Below, piece by piece: positions 1-6,416 of a stretch of DNA of 10,952 nucleotides; the stretch's first letter is position 1, and each line of letters starts with the position of its first letter. Below the pieces are notes generated by a model. The model saw nothing but the letters and a program-made list of their open reading frames with translations. It searched no databases and was not told the origin of the DNA. This stretch comes from Syntrophorhabdus sp. PtaB.Bin184 (GTDB taxonomy: Bacteria; Desulfobacterota; Syntrophorhabdia; Syntrophorhabdales; Syntrophorhabdaceae): the NCBI GenBank assembly GCA_002067555.1, contig MVQQ01000160.1, positions 1-10,952 on the forward strand, read 5' to 3'. A program made the translations under genes and the position numbers.

Positions 1-1
1 T

Positions 2-355
2 GTCTACCGCAGGAGCGAAATGCTCGCCAGGGCGACCCGGGAGGGTGCTCGCGCGATCGGCCTCGAGATATTCTCGAAGAATCCCTCTCCGGCGGTGACC
101 GCCATCTGCGCGCCGGAAGGCATCGACGGCCAGGCGATATACAAGACCCTCTGGAAGAAGTACGGTGTCACCGGTGCCGGCGGACAGGACCGGTTGAAGG
201 GGCGGATATTCCGCCTGGCGACCCTTGGCTATGCCGACAAGTACGATGTCATAACTGCCGTCGCGGCCATCGAGTTCGCACTCAGGGACCTTGGCTACGT
301 CTTCACAGTGGGGGAGGGTGTTGCCGCCGCGACGGACTGTCTCAAAGATCTCTAG
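2..355 (+). CDS. Class V aminotransferase, C-terminal fragment (alanine-glyoxylate / serine-pyruvate type)
   Basis: Only the last 117 codons lie in the window; the reading frame is open from base 2 and the start is upstream. The fragment matches the small C-terminal domain of PLP-dependent class V transaminases of the alanine-glyoxylate/serine-pyruvate/aspartate group. Visible hallmarks are SPAVTAICAPEGIDGQ, then KKYGVTGAGGQDRLKGRIFRLATLGY, a region that in the family includes the Arg binding the substrate carboxylate, and a closing helix AAIEFALRDLGY. The PLP-lysine is in the missing part. Such enzymes move an amino group between serine, alanine or phosphoserine and a keto acid in the cytoplasm. 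Exact substrate cannot be told from the tail. The HAD phosphatase 50 nt downstream would fit a serine or glycolate-related pair, but that is inference. Confidence 0.85.
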   Translation, partial: VYRRSEMLARATREGARAIGLEIFSKNPSPAVTAICAPEGIDGQAIYKTLWKKYGVTGAGGQDRLKGRIFRLATLGYADKYDVITAVAAIEFALRDLGYVFTVGEGVAAATDCLKDL

Positions 356-405
356 CGGATGAAGGTTGCATCACTGTCCCCCGGAACAGGCGGGTCTCCT
401 GATCC

Positions 406-1056
406 ATGATGCGCGCGGCGATATTCGATTTCGACGGCACGCTGACCCCTCTTACCCTTGATTTTTCCCTTCTCAGGGCGAAGGTGGAGGAGATGGCCAG
501 GGAGTACGTCGATGAGTCCGTCCTCGCTTCCCAGGCGGACCAGTATATCCTCGAGATGATCCATGGCGTCGCGGACGCCCTCGCCGAAGAAGGTCCCCGG
601 TTCCGGCAGAGGGCCTTTCAGGAACTGCGCCTTCTCGAAGTGGAGTCCGCACGGGGCAAATCCCTTTATCCATACGCAAAGGGCACACTTCTCCGGTTGA
701 GGTCGAAAGGGGTGAAGGTCGGAATAATCACACGGACCTGCATCGAAGTGATCGAGACCGTTTTCCCCGATCTCGCCGGCCATGTCGACACAGTTGTGAC
801 CCGTGATGACACGCGCTACGTGAAGCCAAATCCCGAGCACGTGCGCCTGGCCCTCGAGGTCCTTCAGGTCGCGCCCAGGGAGGCCGTCCTTGTCGGCGAC
901 CATCCGACGGACATAGAAGCGGGCAGGGCCCTCGGGACCCTTACGGCGGGAGTACTTACCGGCAGGACCTCTCGCGCGCAGTTCGTTAACGCCGGGGCCG
1001 ACCACATCTTCGATGATATACGGGGAGTGGTGGGGTTGCTGGAGGGTGACCGATAG
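406..1056 (+). CDS. HAD-superfamily hydrolase, phosphoglycolate-phosphatase-like
   Basis: A complete 216-residue soluble HAD phosphatase. Motif I is FDFDGT with the nucleophile/acid Asp pair at residues 8 and 10. A helical C1-type cap follows (about residues 15-90). Motif II is the Thr of GIITRT (Thr109), motif III is Lys140 in YVKPNPEH, and motif IV is VGDHPTDIEAG (Asp165, Asp169), which binds Mg2+. The KPNPEH and GDHPTDI patterns are typical of the Gph/PpaX/YjjG-like group, which hydrolyse small phosphate esters such as 2-phosphoglycolate or pyrophosphate; the substrate here is unknown. Two ATGs are adjacent (406 and 409); a weak purine patch (AGGCGGG, about 388-394) suits either. It follows the aminotransferase by 50 nt on the same strand and could be co-transcribed. 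A phosphoserine phosphatase role is possible but unproven. Confidence 0.9.
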   Translation: MMRAAIFDFDGTLTPLTLDFSLLRAKVEEMAREYVDESVLASQADQYILEMIHGVADALAEEGPRFRQRAFQELRLLEVESARGKSLYPYAKGTLLRLRSKGVKVGIITRTCIEVIETVFPDLAGHVDTVVTRDDTRYVKPNPEHVRLALEVLQVAPREAVLVGDHPTDIEAGRALGTLTAGVLTGRTSRAQFVNAGADHIFDDIRGVVGLLEGDR

Positions 1057-1093
1057 GACCCGTCATGCCCCATGACCCCGGGCGAATTATTCA

Positions 1094-1122
1094 TGGAAAT
1101 TGCCCATCGCGGGTGGTATATT
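1094..1122 (+). promoter_or_regulatory. Candidate sigma-70 promoter of the dsbC cluster
   Basis: TGGAAA (1094-1099, 4 of 6 to TTGACA) and TATATT (1117-1122, 5 of 6 to TATAAT) are separated by 17 bp in the 93-bp gap between the HAD gene and dsbC. Transcription would begin near 1129 and give a leader of about 20 nt containing the GGAGG of dsbC. Based on motif matching only. Confidence 0.4.
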
Positions 1123-1149
1123 TGACGATCAATTCCGCCTGGAGGAACC

Positions 1150-1980
1150 GTGAAAAAGAAGCATTCTTTCCTGTATATGGCAATGATCGGGTTCGGCCTT
1201 TCCCTGCTTTTCGTGACGGCCGGCCTGTGTGCCGAAGCTTACGAAGAGGCATTCAAGAAGGCCTACCCGCAGATACCCTTCGATTCCATGCGCCCGACAC
1301 CCGTCAGAGGTCTCTATGAGGTTTCAAAGGGCGGGGATATCATCTATTTCTTCGAGGAAAAGGGGCTCCTCTTCGTCGGCGAGATCATCGACGGGAGGGG
1401 CAGGAACCTGACGGAAGACAGGAAGTCGGAGATGCTCGTGGCCAACGTCAGGAAGATCCCCCTCGACAAGGCGATAAGGATAGGAAACGGGAAGCAGACG
1501 GTCATAGAGTTCACCGATCCCGATTGCCCTTACTGCCGCCGTGCGGCGTCATACCTTGAATCGAGAAAGGACCTGACGCGGTACGTTTTCTTCTTCCCCC
1601 TGCCTTCCAACAGGGATGCCGAGAACAAGATCAAGCACATCTTCTGCTCTCCTGACAGGGCGAAGGCATACGAAGAGGCGATGAAAGGCAAACTGGACAC
1701 GCAGAAGTACACGGTGTGCAAGAAGCAGGAGGCAACGGAACTGCTCAATGCCCACAAGCAGATAGGGGGCCAGATCGGGGTGAGCGGCACCCCGATGTTC
1801 ATCATCAACGGCAAGGACCTCGTGATCGGTGCGAATTTCCCCGCGATTGAGGCCGCGCTCAACGTGGACGACGAGAAGGTGAGACCATCGGATAAGCAGA
1901 AGGACGCTACCCAGCAGAAAGGAGATACACCGGACAAGAAGGCGGGCGAACCCGAAAAGAGGGCGCCTGACGGCACGTGA
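1150..1980 (+). CDS. dsbC: Periplasmic thiol:disulfide interchange/isomerase protein, DsbC family
   Basis: A 276-residue exported thioredoxin-fold protein. The GTG start is fixed by GGAGG at 1141-1145. The N-terminus has Lys residues 2-4 and a hydrophobic core (about 7-26), and probable cleavage near AEA (28-30). Residues about 30-95 match the DsbC dimerisation domain (PVRGLYEVSKGG, then YFFEEKGLLFVGEIID). The catalytic site is CPYC at 126-129, the cis-proline is in GTP (213-215), and two further cysteines, 166 and 190, sit where DsbC carries its structural disulfide. DsbC proofreads wrong disulfides in the periplasm and is normally kept reduced by DsbD, which is not in the window. Odd feature: the last ~37 residues (240-276) form a Lys/Asp/Glu/Pro/Gln-rich tail beyond the usual end. 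The gamma-carbonic anhydrase gene follows after 36 nt. Confidence 0.9.
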   Translation: MKKKHSFLYMAMIGFGLSLLFVTAGLCAEAYEEAFKKAYPQIPFDSMRPTPVRGLYEVSKGGDIIYFFEEKGLLFVGEIIDGRGRNLTEDRKSEMLVANVRKIPLDKAIRIGNGKQTVIEFTDPDCPYCRRAASYLESRKDLTRYVFFFPLPSNRDAENKIKHIFCSPDRAKAYEEAMKGKLDTQKYTVCKKQEATELLNAHKQIGGQIGVSGTPMFIINGKDLVIGANFPAIEAALNVDDEKVRPSDKQKDATQQKGDTPDKKAGEPEKRAPDGT

Positions 1981-2016
1981 GCCTTTTGGGACGAAGGGAA
2001 GAAGGCAGGACAGGAA

Positions 2017-2559
2017 ATGCTCTACGAATACGATGGACGAAGACCGACGGTCGGCAAGGACAGTTATGTGAGCGACATTGCCCACGTGATAGGCGATGTT
2101 GTGATAGGTGACAACTGCTACATAGGCCACGGGGCCATTCTCCGGGGTGACTATGGCTCCATTGTGGTGGGAAACGGAACGGCAGTGGAGGAAGGGGTCG
2201 TGATCCACGCACCCCCCGACAGATACTGCCGCATCGGGGAGAGGGTCACCATCGGCCACGGAGCCGTCATACACGCCTCGAGGATAGGCGATTCAGCCGT
2301 TATCGGCATGGGAGCGGTGGTCAGCATAGAGAGCGAGATCGGCGAGGGCACCATCGTTGCCGAGGGGACCGTCATCAGGATGCGGCAGATGGTGGCGGCA
2401 GGCGTTGTCGTCGGCGGGAACCCCATGCGCGTGATCAGGAAGATAGCCCCGAAAGACATGGAGTTCTGGGACAGGGGGAAGCAGCTTTACATCGATCTGG
2501 CAAAGAAATACCTCGAAAAAGGGATGAGACCGCTATGGGACCAGCCGGACGGGGCGTGA
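2017..2559 (+). CDS. Gamma-class carbonic anhydrase-like hexapeptide-repeat protein (YrdA/PaaY/CaiE group)
   Basis: A complete 180-residue left-handed beta-helix protein. Hexapeptide turns run through residues about 10-135 (for example VIGDVVIGDNCYIG, RIGERVTIGHGAVI, RIGDSAVIGMGAVV), followed by a C-terminal helix (LYIDLAKKYLEKG) that packs on the helix in this family. The three zinc-binding histidines of gamma-carbonic anhydrases are all in place (His64 in VVIHAPP, His81 and His86 in IGHGAVIH), as is the conserved RGD (43-45), so it is probably a metal-binding trimer with carbonic anhydrase potential. The glutamates used by archaeal Cam for proton transfer are not evident, and many relatives have no measured activity. 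Start ATG with AGGA just upstream. The cupin gene begins 2 nt after its stop, implying co-translation. Confidence 0.88.
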   Translation: MLYEYDGRRPTVGKDSYVSDIAHVIGDVVIGDNCYIGHGAILRGDYGSIVVGNGTAVEEGVVIHAPPDRYCRIGERVTIGHGAVIHASRIGDSAVIGMGAVVSIESEIGEGTIVAEGTVIRMRQMVAAGVVVGGNPMRVIRKIAPKDMEFWDRGKQLYIDLAKKYLEKGMRPLWDQPDGA

Positions 2560-2561
2560 CA

Positions 2562-2957
2562 ATGGACAGGGTGATCATCGAGCACCTCCCCGAGGATAAG
2601 GAACTCACTGGAGCGAAGCGCTGGGTCGACGAGAAGGGCGAGTTCGTGCAGATATCCTGGCGGGAAGACATCGGCCACCTGGCTTTTTTCGAACTGCGCA
2701 AGGGACAGTTTCGCGGCGGTCATTATCACGAGCGCAAAGAAGAGGTCTTTTATGTCGTTCGGGGAACTATCAGAGCCGTCTTTGCCGACCTTGACAGCGG
2801 TGGGAAAGAGACCTGCCTCCTTGAAAAGGGCACGAAGGTCCGTGTCGGGACCCGCGTGGGTCACCGGTTCGAAGGTATCGAGGATTCCCTTGTCGTCGAG
2901 TACAGTCCGCAGTACTATGACAGGACCGATGCTTTGAGGATAGACCCGGGAGGGTGA
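2562..2957 (+). CDS. Small single-domain cupin protein, function unknown
   Basis: A 131-residue cytoplasmic cupin. The first cupin motif is GGHYHERKEEVFYVVRG: His54 and His56 are metal ligands and Glu60/Glu61 supplies the third. The second motif lies in VRVGTRVGHRFEG with His101 as the fourth ligand. It resembles the WxcM-like/sugar-epimerase-related and general metal-binding cupins, but no substrate can be assigned. The ATG at 2562 is preferred to the in-frame ATG at 2535: it lies 2 nt after the gamma-carbonic anhydrase stop, gives a normal cupin N-terminus and avoids a 25-nt overlap. Its stop is 2 nt before the next start, so the three genes are tightly coupled. If metal is bound, an isomerase, dioxygenase or small-molecule sensing role is conceivable, but that is speculation. 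Confidence 0.85.
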   Translation: MDRVIIEHLPEDKELTGAKRWVDEKGEFVQISWREDIGHLAFFELRKGQFRGGHYHERKEEVFYVVRGTIRAVFADLDSGGKETCLLEKGTKVRVGTRVGHRFEGIEDSLVVEYSPQYYDRTDALRIDPGG

Positions 2958-2959
2958 TC

Positions 2960-3493
2960 ATGGCGGAGATAAAGAGCGCCATTGAATTGGCCATGGAGAA
3001 AACGAAAGACCTCGTCATGGACGACAGGGAAAAGCGGTCTCTTGCCCTCAAGGAGCTTGCCGCCGGGATGTTGACGATCTACCGGCGTTATCGAGAGGGT
3101 CTTTCCGGCGATGAGGAGACAAAAGCGCAACTCGACGCGCTTGAATGTGATAGTGCCGGGAAGAGGAAGATCGCGCTTGACATCTTTGCCGACGAGTTCG
3201 CGGCGGGGGACGATATTGCCGGAATGGCTCCCCTGTTCTCGTTTATCTGTTTCATGGTCGACGAGAAGGCCAGCAGGGAACTGCTGGCAATTCGAAAGGA
3301 GTGCCTCGGGGAGCTCGAAAAAATACGCAGTTCCATTCGTTCCCGCATAACCGAGGACCTCGCCGCATCGGGTATCCGGGGAGACAGTGTGGAGCCCAAT
3401 ATCGAGGCGTGGCCGATATGGAAGGAGGCATCCGCGGATGTTCGACGGACCTTCGGGCGGCAGATAGAAAAATGGAAGGAAGGGCTTACATAA
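2960..3493 (+). CDS. Conserved-looking protein of unknown function, mostly helical
   Basis: I do not recognise this 177-residue protein. It has no signal peptide, no convincing transmembrane helix (PLFSFICFMV at 91-100 is short) and no cysteine motif (three scattered Cys). It is predicted helical and highly charged, with amphipathic stretches such as EKRSLALKELAAGMLTIYRR and RKECLGELEKIRSSIRSRI, and ends EAWPIWKEASADVRRTFGRQ. GTG (2954) and ATG (2960) are in frame; ATG is chosen because GGGAGG (2948-2953) then lies 6 nt upstream. It is the last gene of the dsbC cluster, 2 nt after the cupin stop, and converges with the chemotaxis receptor. Good codon use and tight spacing argue it is real; its job is unknown. 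Confidence 0.8.
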   Translation: MAEIKSAIELAMEKTKDLVMDDREKRSLALKELAAGMLTIYRRYREGLSGDEETKAQLDALECDSAGKRKIALDIFADEFAAGDDIAGMAPLFSFICFMVDEKASRELLAIRKECLGELEKIRSSIRSRITEDLAASGIRGDSVEPNIEAWPIWKEASADVRRTFGRQIEKWKEGLT

Positions 3494-3532
3494 AGTAAAA
3501 GAAGGGGCACACGGAAGAAAGCCCGTATGCCC
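3491..3532 (-). terminator. Rho-independent terminator of the chemotaxis receptor
   Basis: Bases 3505-3514 and 3523-3532 form a 10-bp stem with an 8-nt loop. In the minus-strand RNA all ten pairs form (one is G-U), and the stem is followed by CUUCUUUUACUUUA, a U-rich tail (from 3504 down to 3491). In the plus-strand RNA the same position is a C-A mismatch and no U tract follows, so the signal is directional, serving the receptor gene that ends at 3587. The tail overlaps the stop codon of the convergent unknown gene. Confidence 0.75.
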
Positions 3533-3573
3533 GCATCCCCTCCAGCGGCTCACCCCGTTACCCCGTTACCCCC
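3522..3573. repeat. Octamer-unit repeat at a convergent junction
   Basis: CCCGTATG (3522-3529) and CCCGCATC (3530-3537) run in tandem, and CCCCGTTA occurs twice in direct tandem at 3553-3560 and 3561-3568, followed by CCCCC. The 12-mer CCCGTATGCCCG recurs exactly at 6369-6380 in the next convergent junction, so both belong to one family of short intergenic units. Confidence 0.65.
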
Positions 3574-3586
3574 GCGAAGCCGCCTC

Positions 3587-5233
3587 TCAGGCCTTTGTTT
3601 TGAACTGGGCCGCAGCGTTCCCAAGTACCTGCGTTATCTCGACGAGTTTGTTCACCTCGAACATCACCTGACCAGATACCGCCTCGATCTCCTTGGCGAT
3701 GCCGGACGTGGAGGTGATATTCCTCGCTATCTCCTCGGAGCTTGCCGACTGCTGCTCGACGGCGGTGGCGATCTGCAGGATCTGGTCACGCACCTGCTCG
3801 GATGAAGAGACGATGTTGCCCAGCGACTCTTCGACCTCCCGCATGAACCGCGTCACCCTCTCGACCTCGGCCGACGTGATCTCCATCGACCTCGTCGTTT
3901 CCTCCGATTCCTTCTGTACCGTGGTCAGATGGTTCGTGATCTCCTTTGTTGCGTTCATCGTCTTTTCGGCAAGCTTCTTCACCTCGTCGGCGACGACGGC
4001 AAAACCCCGTCCGTGCTCTCCCGCGCGCGCCGCCTCTATGGCCGCGTTGAGCGCCAGGAGGTTTGTCTGGTCGGCTATGTCGTCTATGATGGTTATGATC
4101 TTTGCCACTTCGCTGACTCGCTGGTTGAGCTTCTGGATGGTGTTTGCCAGCTCGGTGGAAGAATGCTGGACCTTGTTGACCTCGGCGACGGCTTCCTGGG
4201 TGACCTTTTTCCCCGTTATCGCGGCTTCCATCGCGTTCGTCGAGGCATCCTTGACACCACTCGCGTTGTTCGCGACATCAACGATGGTCTGGCTCATTTC
4301 CTCGGCCGAGACGGATATCTGGTTTGCCTGGTCCGCCTGCGTCCTCGTTCCCTCCGATGTTTTATCCGCCAGGCTCTTTATGGTTTCGACCGATGTATCA
4401 AGGCTGTCAACGGAGGACTTGATGCTTCCGATCATCGTGTTGAAGGAACCTATCATGTTCTCCATCGACTGCAGGAGCTGTCCCGTTTCATCCGAACCGT
4501 CAGTCGTGACGTCGATGCTGAGATCACCTTCCGACAGGGACTTGCTGGCATCCACGGCCTTGTTGAGGTTCCTGCGTATGTTGCTGGCGATAAGATAGCT
4601 CAACCCGAACACGAGAAGGGCGAGGACAATCGTGGTGCCGATGATGATCCAGCGAAATTTCGCGATCTCCCGGTTGACGTCGTCGAGATACACGCCCGAA
4701 CCTATCACCCATCCCCAGGGTTCGAAGTATTTTATGTAGGATTGCTTCGTCGAGAAGGACTTCGCTCCCGATCTCTTCCAGTTGTATTCATAGAAGCCCG
4801 CCTGCTTATCCTTTGCCACGGCGGTCATCTCGACGAAGATCTTCTTCTTTGTTTTGGGATCTTCGAATCCCGATACGTCCTGCCCTTCCAGGTCTATCAT
4901 GACAGGGTTCACGATCATCTTCGGCTGTGTGTCATTTATCCAGAAGTAATTCTCACCGCGATAACGAAGCTGCTGGATCGACTTTATGGCCGCCATCTGC
5001 GCCATGCCGAGCTCGATATCGTTGACCTTTACTCTCTTGTCGTAATCGCTGAGCATGCTGTACGCCACATCGACGACATCCTTGACGGCGTTCTGTTTCT
5101 CCTTCAACATGATCCGTTCCATTTGCGGAAGAAGGTAGAGGATGTTCCAGAGGATGATGACGACGATGGCGACGGCGGAAATGCCCATGATCTTGTAGAA
5201 AATGCCAAGGTTCCTCAGTTTTGCGATTTTCAC
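3587..5233 (-). CDS. Methyl-accepting chemotaxis protein with single Cache sensor
   Basis: A complete 548-residue inner-membrane chemoreceptor. Order: short cytoplasmic N-terminus, TM1 (about 12-35), periplasmic single Cache (sCache_2) domain (about 37-190) with GENYFWINDTQPKMIVNP and YFEPWGWVIGSGVYLDDV, TM2 (about 194-216), HAMP (about 217-270), then a long coiled-coil signalling domain whose hairpin tip DQTNLLALNAAIEAARAGE (388-406) binds CheA/CheW. sCache_2 domains commonly sense small organic acids; the ligand here is unknown. No C-terminal NWETF-type CheR/CheB tether is present (it ends FKTKA). The GTG start is supported by GGAGGT about 9 nt upstream. It is monocistronic, flanked by a sigma-28 promoter and its own terminator, and no che genes lie nearby, so it is an orphan receptor feeding a pathway encoded elsewhere. 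Confidence 0.95.
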   Translation of the reverse strand: MKIAKLRNLGIFYKIMGISAVAIVVIILWNILYLLPQMERIMLKEKQNAVKDVVDVAYSMLSDYDKRVKVNDIELGMAQMAAIKSIQQLRYRGENYFWINDTQPKMIVNPVMIDLEGQDVSGFEDPKTKKKIFVEMTAVAKDKQAGFYEYNWKRSGAKSFSTKQSYIKYFEPWGWVIGSGVYLDDVNREIAKFRWIIIGTTIVLALLVFGLSYLIASNIRRNLNKAVDASKSLSEGDLSIDVTTDGSDETGQLLQSMENMIGSFNTMIGSIKSSVDSLDTSVETIKSLADKTSEGTRTQADQANQISVSAEEMSQTIVDVANNASGVKDASTNAMEAAITGKKVTQEAVAEVNKVQHSSTELANTIQKLNQRVSEVAKIITIIDDIADQTNLLALNAAIEAARAGEHGRGFAVVADEVKKLAEKTMNATKEITNHLTTVQKESEETTRSMEITSAEVERVTRFMREVEESLGNIVSSSEQVRDQILQIATAVEQQSASSEEIARNITSTSGIAKEIEAVSGQVMFEVNKLVEITQVLGNAAAQFKTKA

Positions 5234-5320
5234 GTAAACACACCTCCCGGTTCTTTTCTTATCGCACGTGTGCCAAGGCCTTCTGATCGACGCAAGATGT
5301 GGACTATGCCTTTAATGATA

Positions 5321-5347
5321 TTATCGGTTGCCCGTCAGTAAACTTTA
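5321..5347 (-). promoter_or_regulatory. Sigma-28 (FliA) promoter of the chemotaxis receptor
   Basis: Reading the minus strand from 5347 to 5321 gives TAAAGTTT, 11 bases, then ACCGATAA. The known FliA consensus is TAAAGTTT-N11-GCCGATAA, so 15 of 16 defined positions and the exact spacing match. Transcription would begin around 5313 and give a leader of about 80 nt before the GTG at 5233. This ties receptor expression to the late flagellar regulon. Confidence 0.88.
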
Positions 5348-5401
5348 CAAGAATTTACAGGGGCTCGCAAGGTGTTTCCTGTCCCTGCCGAAGAAGTGTC
5401 C

Positions 5402-5431
5402 TTGACAGGGGGCGAAAAAAGCGAATATGTA
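5402..5431 (+). promoter_or_regulatory. Candidate sigma-70 promoter of hisF
   Basis: A perfect TTGACA (5402-5407) is followed after 18 bp by TATGTA (5426-5431), with AT-rich sequence continuing to 5435. Transcription would begin near 5438 and leave a leader of about 54 nt. The -35 match is strong and the -10 is weak. Confidence 0.5.
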
Positions 5432-5446
5432 TTATCGAACACAGAG

Positions 5447-5463
5447 GGCCGGAAAGGCCGGCC
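5447..5463 (+). repeat. GC hairpin in the hisF leader
   Basis: GGCCGG (5447-5452) and CCGGCC (5458-5463) form a 6-bp GC-only stem with a 5-nt loop, 28 nt before the hisF ATG. There is no U tract, no upstream leader peptide with His codons and no recognised riboswitch. It may be just a GC-rich hairpin or an RNA-stability element. Confidence 0.4.
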
Positions 5464-5491
5464 GGAAAACCAAAAGATGAGGAGCGCGCCA

Positions 5492-6256
5492 ATGAAGACC
5501 GTGAAGATTATGCCCTGTCTCGACATGAAGAACGGCCGCGTCGTGAAGGGTGTCCACTTTGTTGACCTCAAGGATGCCGGGGACCCTGTCGAGAACGCGG
5601 CGTATTACCAGAAGGAGGGTGCGGACGAGCTTGCGATGCTCGACATCGCGGCCACCGTCGAGAACCGCAAGACCCGACTCGAATGGGTGAGGGAGGTGTC
5701 GTCTGTGATCACCATTCCCCTCACTGTGGGCGGCGGGATCAATACAACGCAGGACATCGAACTCGTGCTTCAGGCCGGGGCCGACAGGGTGTCCATGAAC
5801 AGCGCCGCCGTGAAGGACCCGAACCTCGTGAAGGAGGCCGCCTACAGGTTCGGAGGCGGGAAGATCGTCATTGCCGTCGATGCCAGGCGCAACGCGGCGA
5901 TGCCCTCGGGCTTCGAGCTTGTCGTGGCGGGTGGAACGACCCCTGTCGGCAAGGACGCGGTGGAATGGGCGAAGCGCTGCCAGGAACTCGGCGCCGGCAC
6001 GATCCTGCCGACGAGCATGGATGGCGACGGTACCCTGAAAGGGTATGACCTCGAGTTCACGAAGGCCATATCGGACGCGGTGACCCTGCCCGTGATCGCG
6101 TCGGGCGGAGCGGGAACTCTCGAGCACTTCTACGAAGGCGTTGTTAAGGGCGGAGCGGACATTCTGCTCGCCGCATCGGTCTTCCACTTCCGCACCTTCA
6201 CGGTTCGCCAGGTGAAGGAGTACCTGAAGGGGAAGGGAGTAGCGGTAAACCTGTGA
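5492..6256 (+). CDS. hisF: Imidazole glycerol phosphate synthase cyclase subunit HisF (unusual loop residues)
   Basis: A complete 254-residue (beta-alpha)8 barrel. HisF takes ammonia from HisH and turns PRFAR into imidazole-glycerol phosphate plus AICAR in histidine and purine metabolism. Both catalytic aspartates are at the expected positions, Asp11 (MPCLDMKNGRVVKG) and Asp130 (IAVDARR). Phosphate-binding loops TVGGGI (78-83) and ASGGAG (203-208) are present, as is the C-terminal AASVFHFRTFTVRQVKEYL. The ATG at 5492 follows GAGGAG and gives the family N-terminus; the frame is open further upstream, but that part overlaps the promoter and is not HisF-like. Odd points: the strand-6 motif reads LPTSMDGDGT where LLTSMDRDGT-like is usual, and by my remembered alignment the ammonia-gate Glu167 of T. 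maritima is Thr170 here. No hisH, hisA or other his gene adjoins it. Confidence 0.92.
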   Translation: MKTVKIMPCLDMKNGRVVKGVHFVDLKDAGDPVENAAYYQKEGADELAMLDIAATVENRKTRLEWVREVSSVITIPLTVGGGINTTQDIELVLQAGADRVSMNSAAVKDPNLVKEAAYRFGGGKIVIAVDARRNAAMPSGFELVVAGGTTPVGKDAVEWAKRCQELGAGTILPTSMDGDGTLKGYDLEFTKAISDAVTLPVIASGGAGTLEHFYEGVVKGGADILLAASVFHFRTFTVRQVKEYLKGKGVAVNL

Positions 6257-6416
6257 ACGGGTCTGCCCTGCGGGCAAACGGGTCGGCGCTCTGCGCCTAC
6301 GAGTAGACGGGCTAGAGACGAAGATAAGACGCTGCCACATCGACGATGTGCATGTTCTTCTGCATTTTCCCGTATGCCCGTTTGCGCGAAGCGCAGACCC
6401 GTTTGCCCGTATACGG
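6257..6416. repeat. Nested inverted-repeat element of octamer units between convergent hisF and rlmI
   Basis: This junction holds no gene. Outer arms 6271-6296 and 6384-6409 are inverted copies with 23 of 26 positions identical (core CGGGCAAACGGGTC). Near their common centre sits a perfect palindrome, CACATCG-A-CGATGTG (6336-6350). The right half consists of octamers: CCCGTATG 6369-6376, CCCGTTTG 6377-6384, a small TGCGC-GAA-GCGCA hairpin (6383-6395), CCCGTTTG 6398-6405 and CCCGTATA 6406-6413. It ends in the 10-bp palindrome CCGTATACGG (6407-6416). The left half has degenerate copies (ACGGGTCT, ACGGGCTA). It could form a large cruciform or RNA hairpin and may terminate or insulate both genes. 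Confidence 0.75.

Noticed and set aside
352..1005. Minus-strand frames opposite the HAD gene and similar ones opposite dsbC and gamma-carbonic anhydrase
   Set aside because: The sense frames carry complete family motifs; the antisense products carry none.
2535..2561. Upstream ATG start for the cupin gene
   Set aside because: It would overlap the previous gene by 25 nt and add nine residues not typical of cupins; ATG 2562 fits the tight 2-nt spacing seen again downstream.
5253..5272. Possible sigma-54 promoter (TTGGCAC...TGC on the minus strand) before the receptor
   Set aside because: GG and GC are 9 bp apart instead of the required 12, and a far better sigma-28 promoter lies upstream.
3929..5341. 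A 470-codon plus-strand open frame opposite the chemotaxis receptor
   Set aside because: It is the antisense shadow of a well-recognised receptor gene in GC-rich DNA; its product has no recognisable domain and it runs through the sigma-28 promoter.
5372..5491. N-terminal extension of hisF by 40 codons
   Set aside because: It covers the TTGACA promoter and a GC hairpin, has no HisF similarity, and the ATG at 5492 has a good ribosome-binding site.
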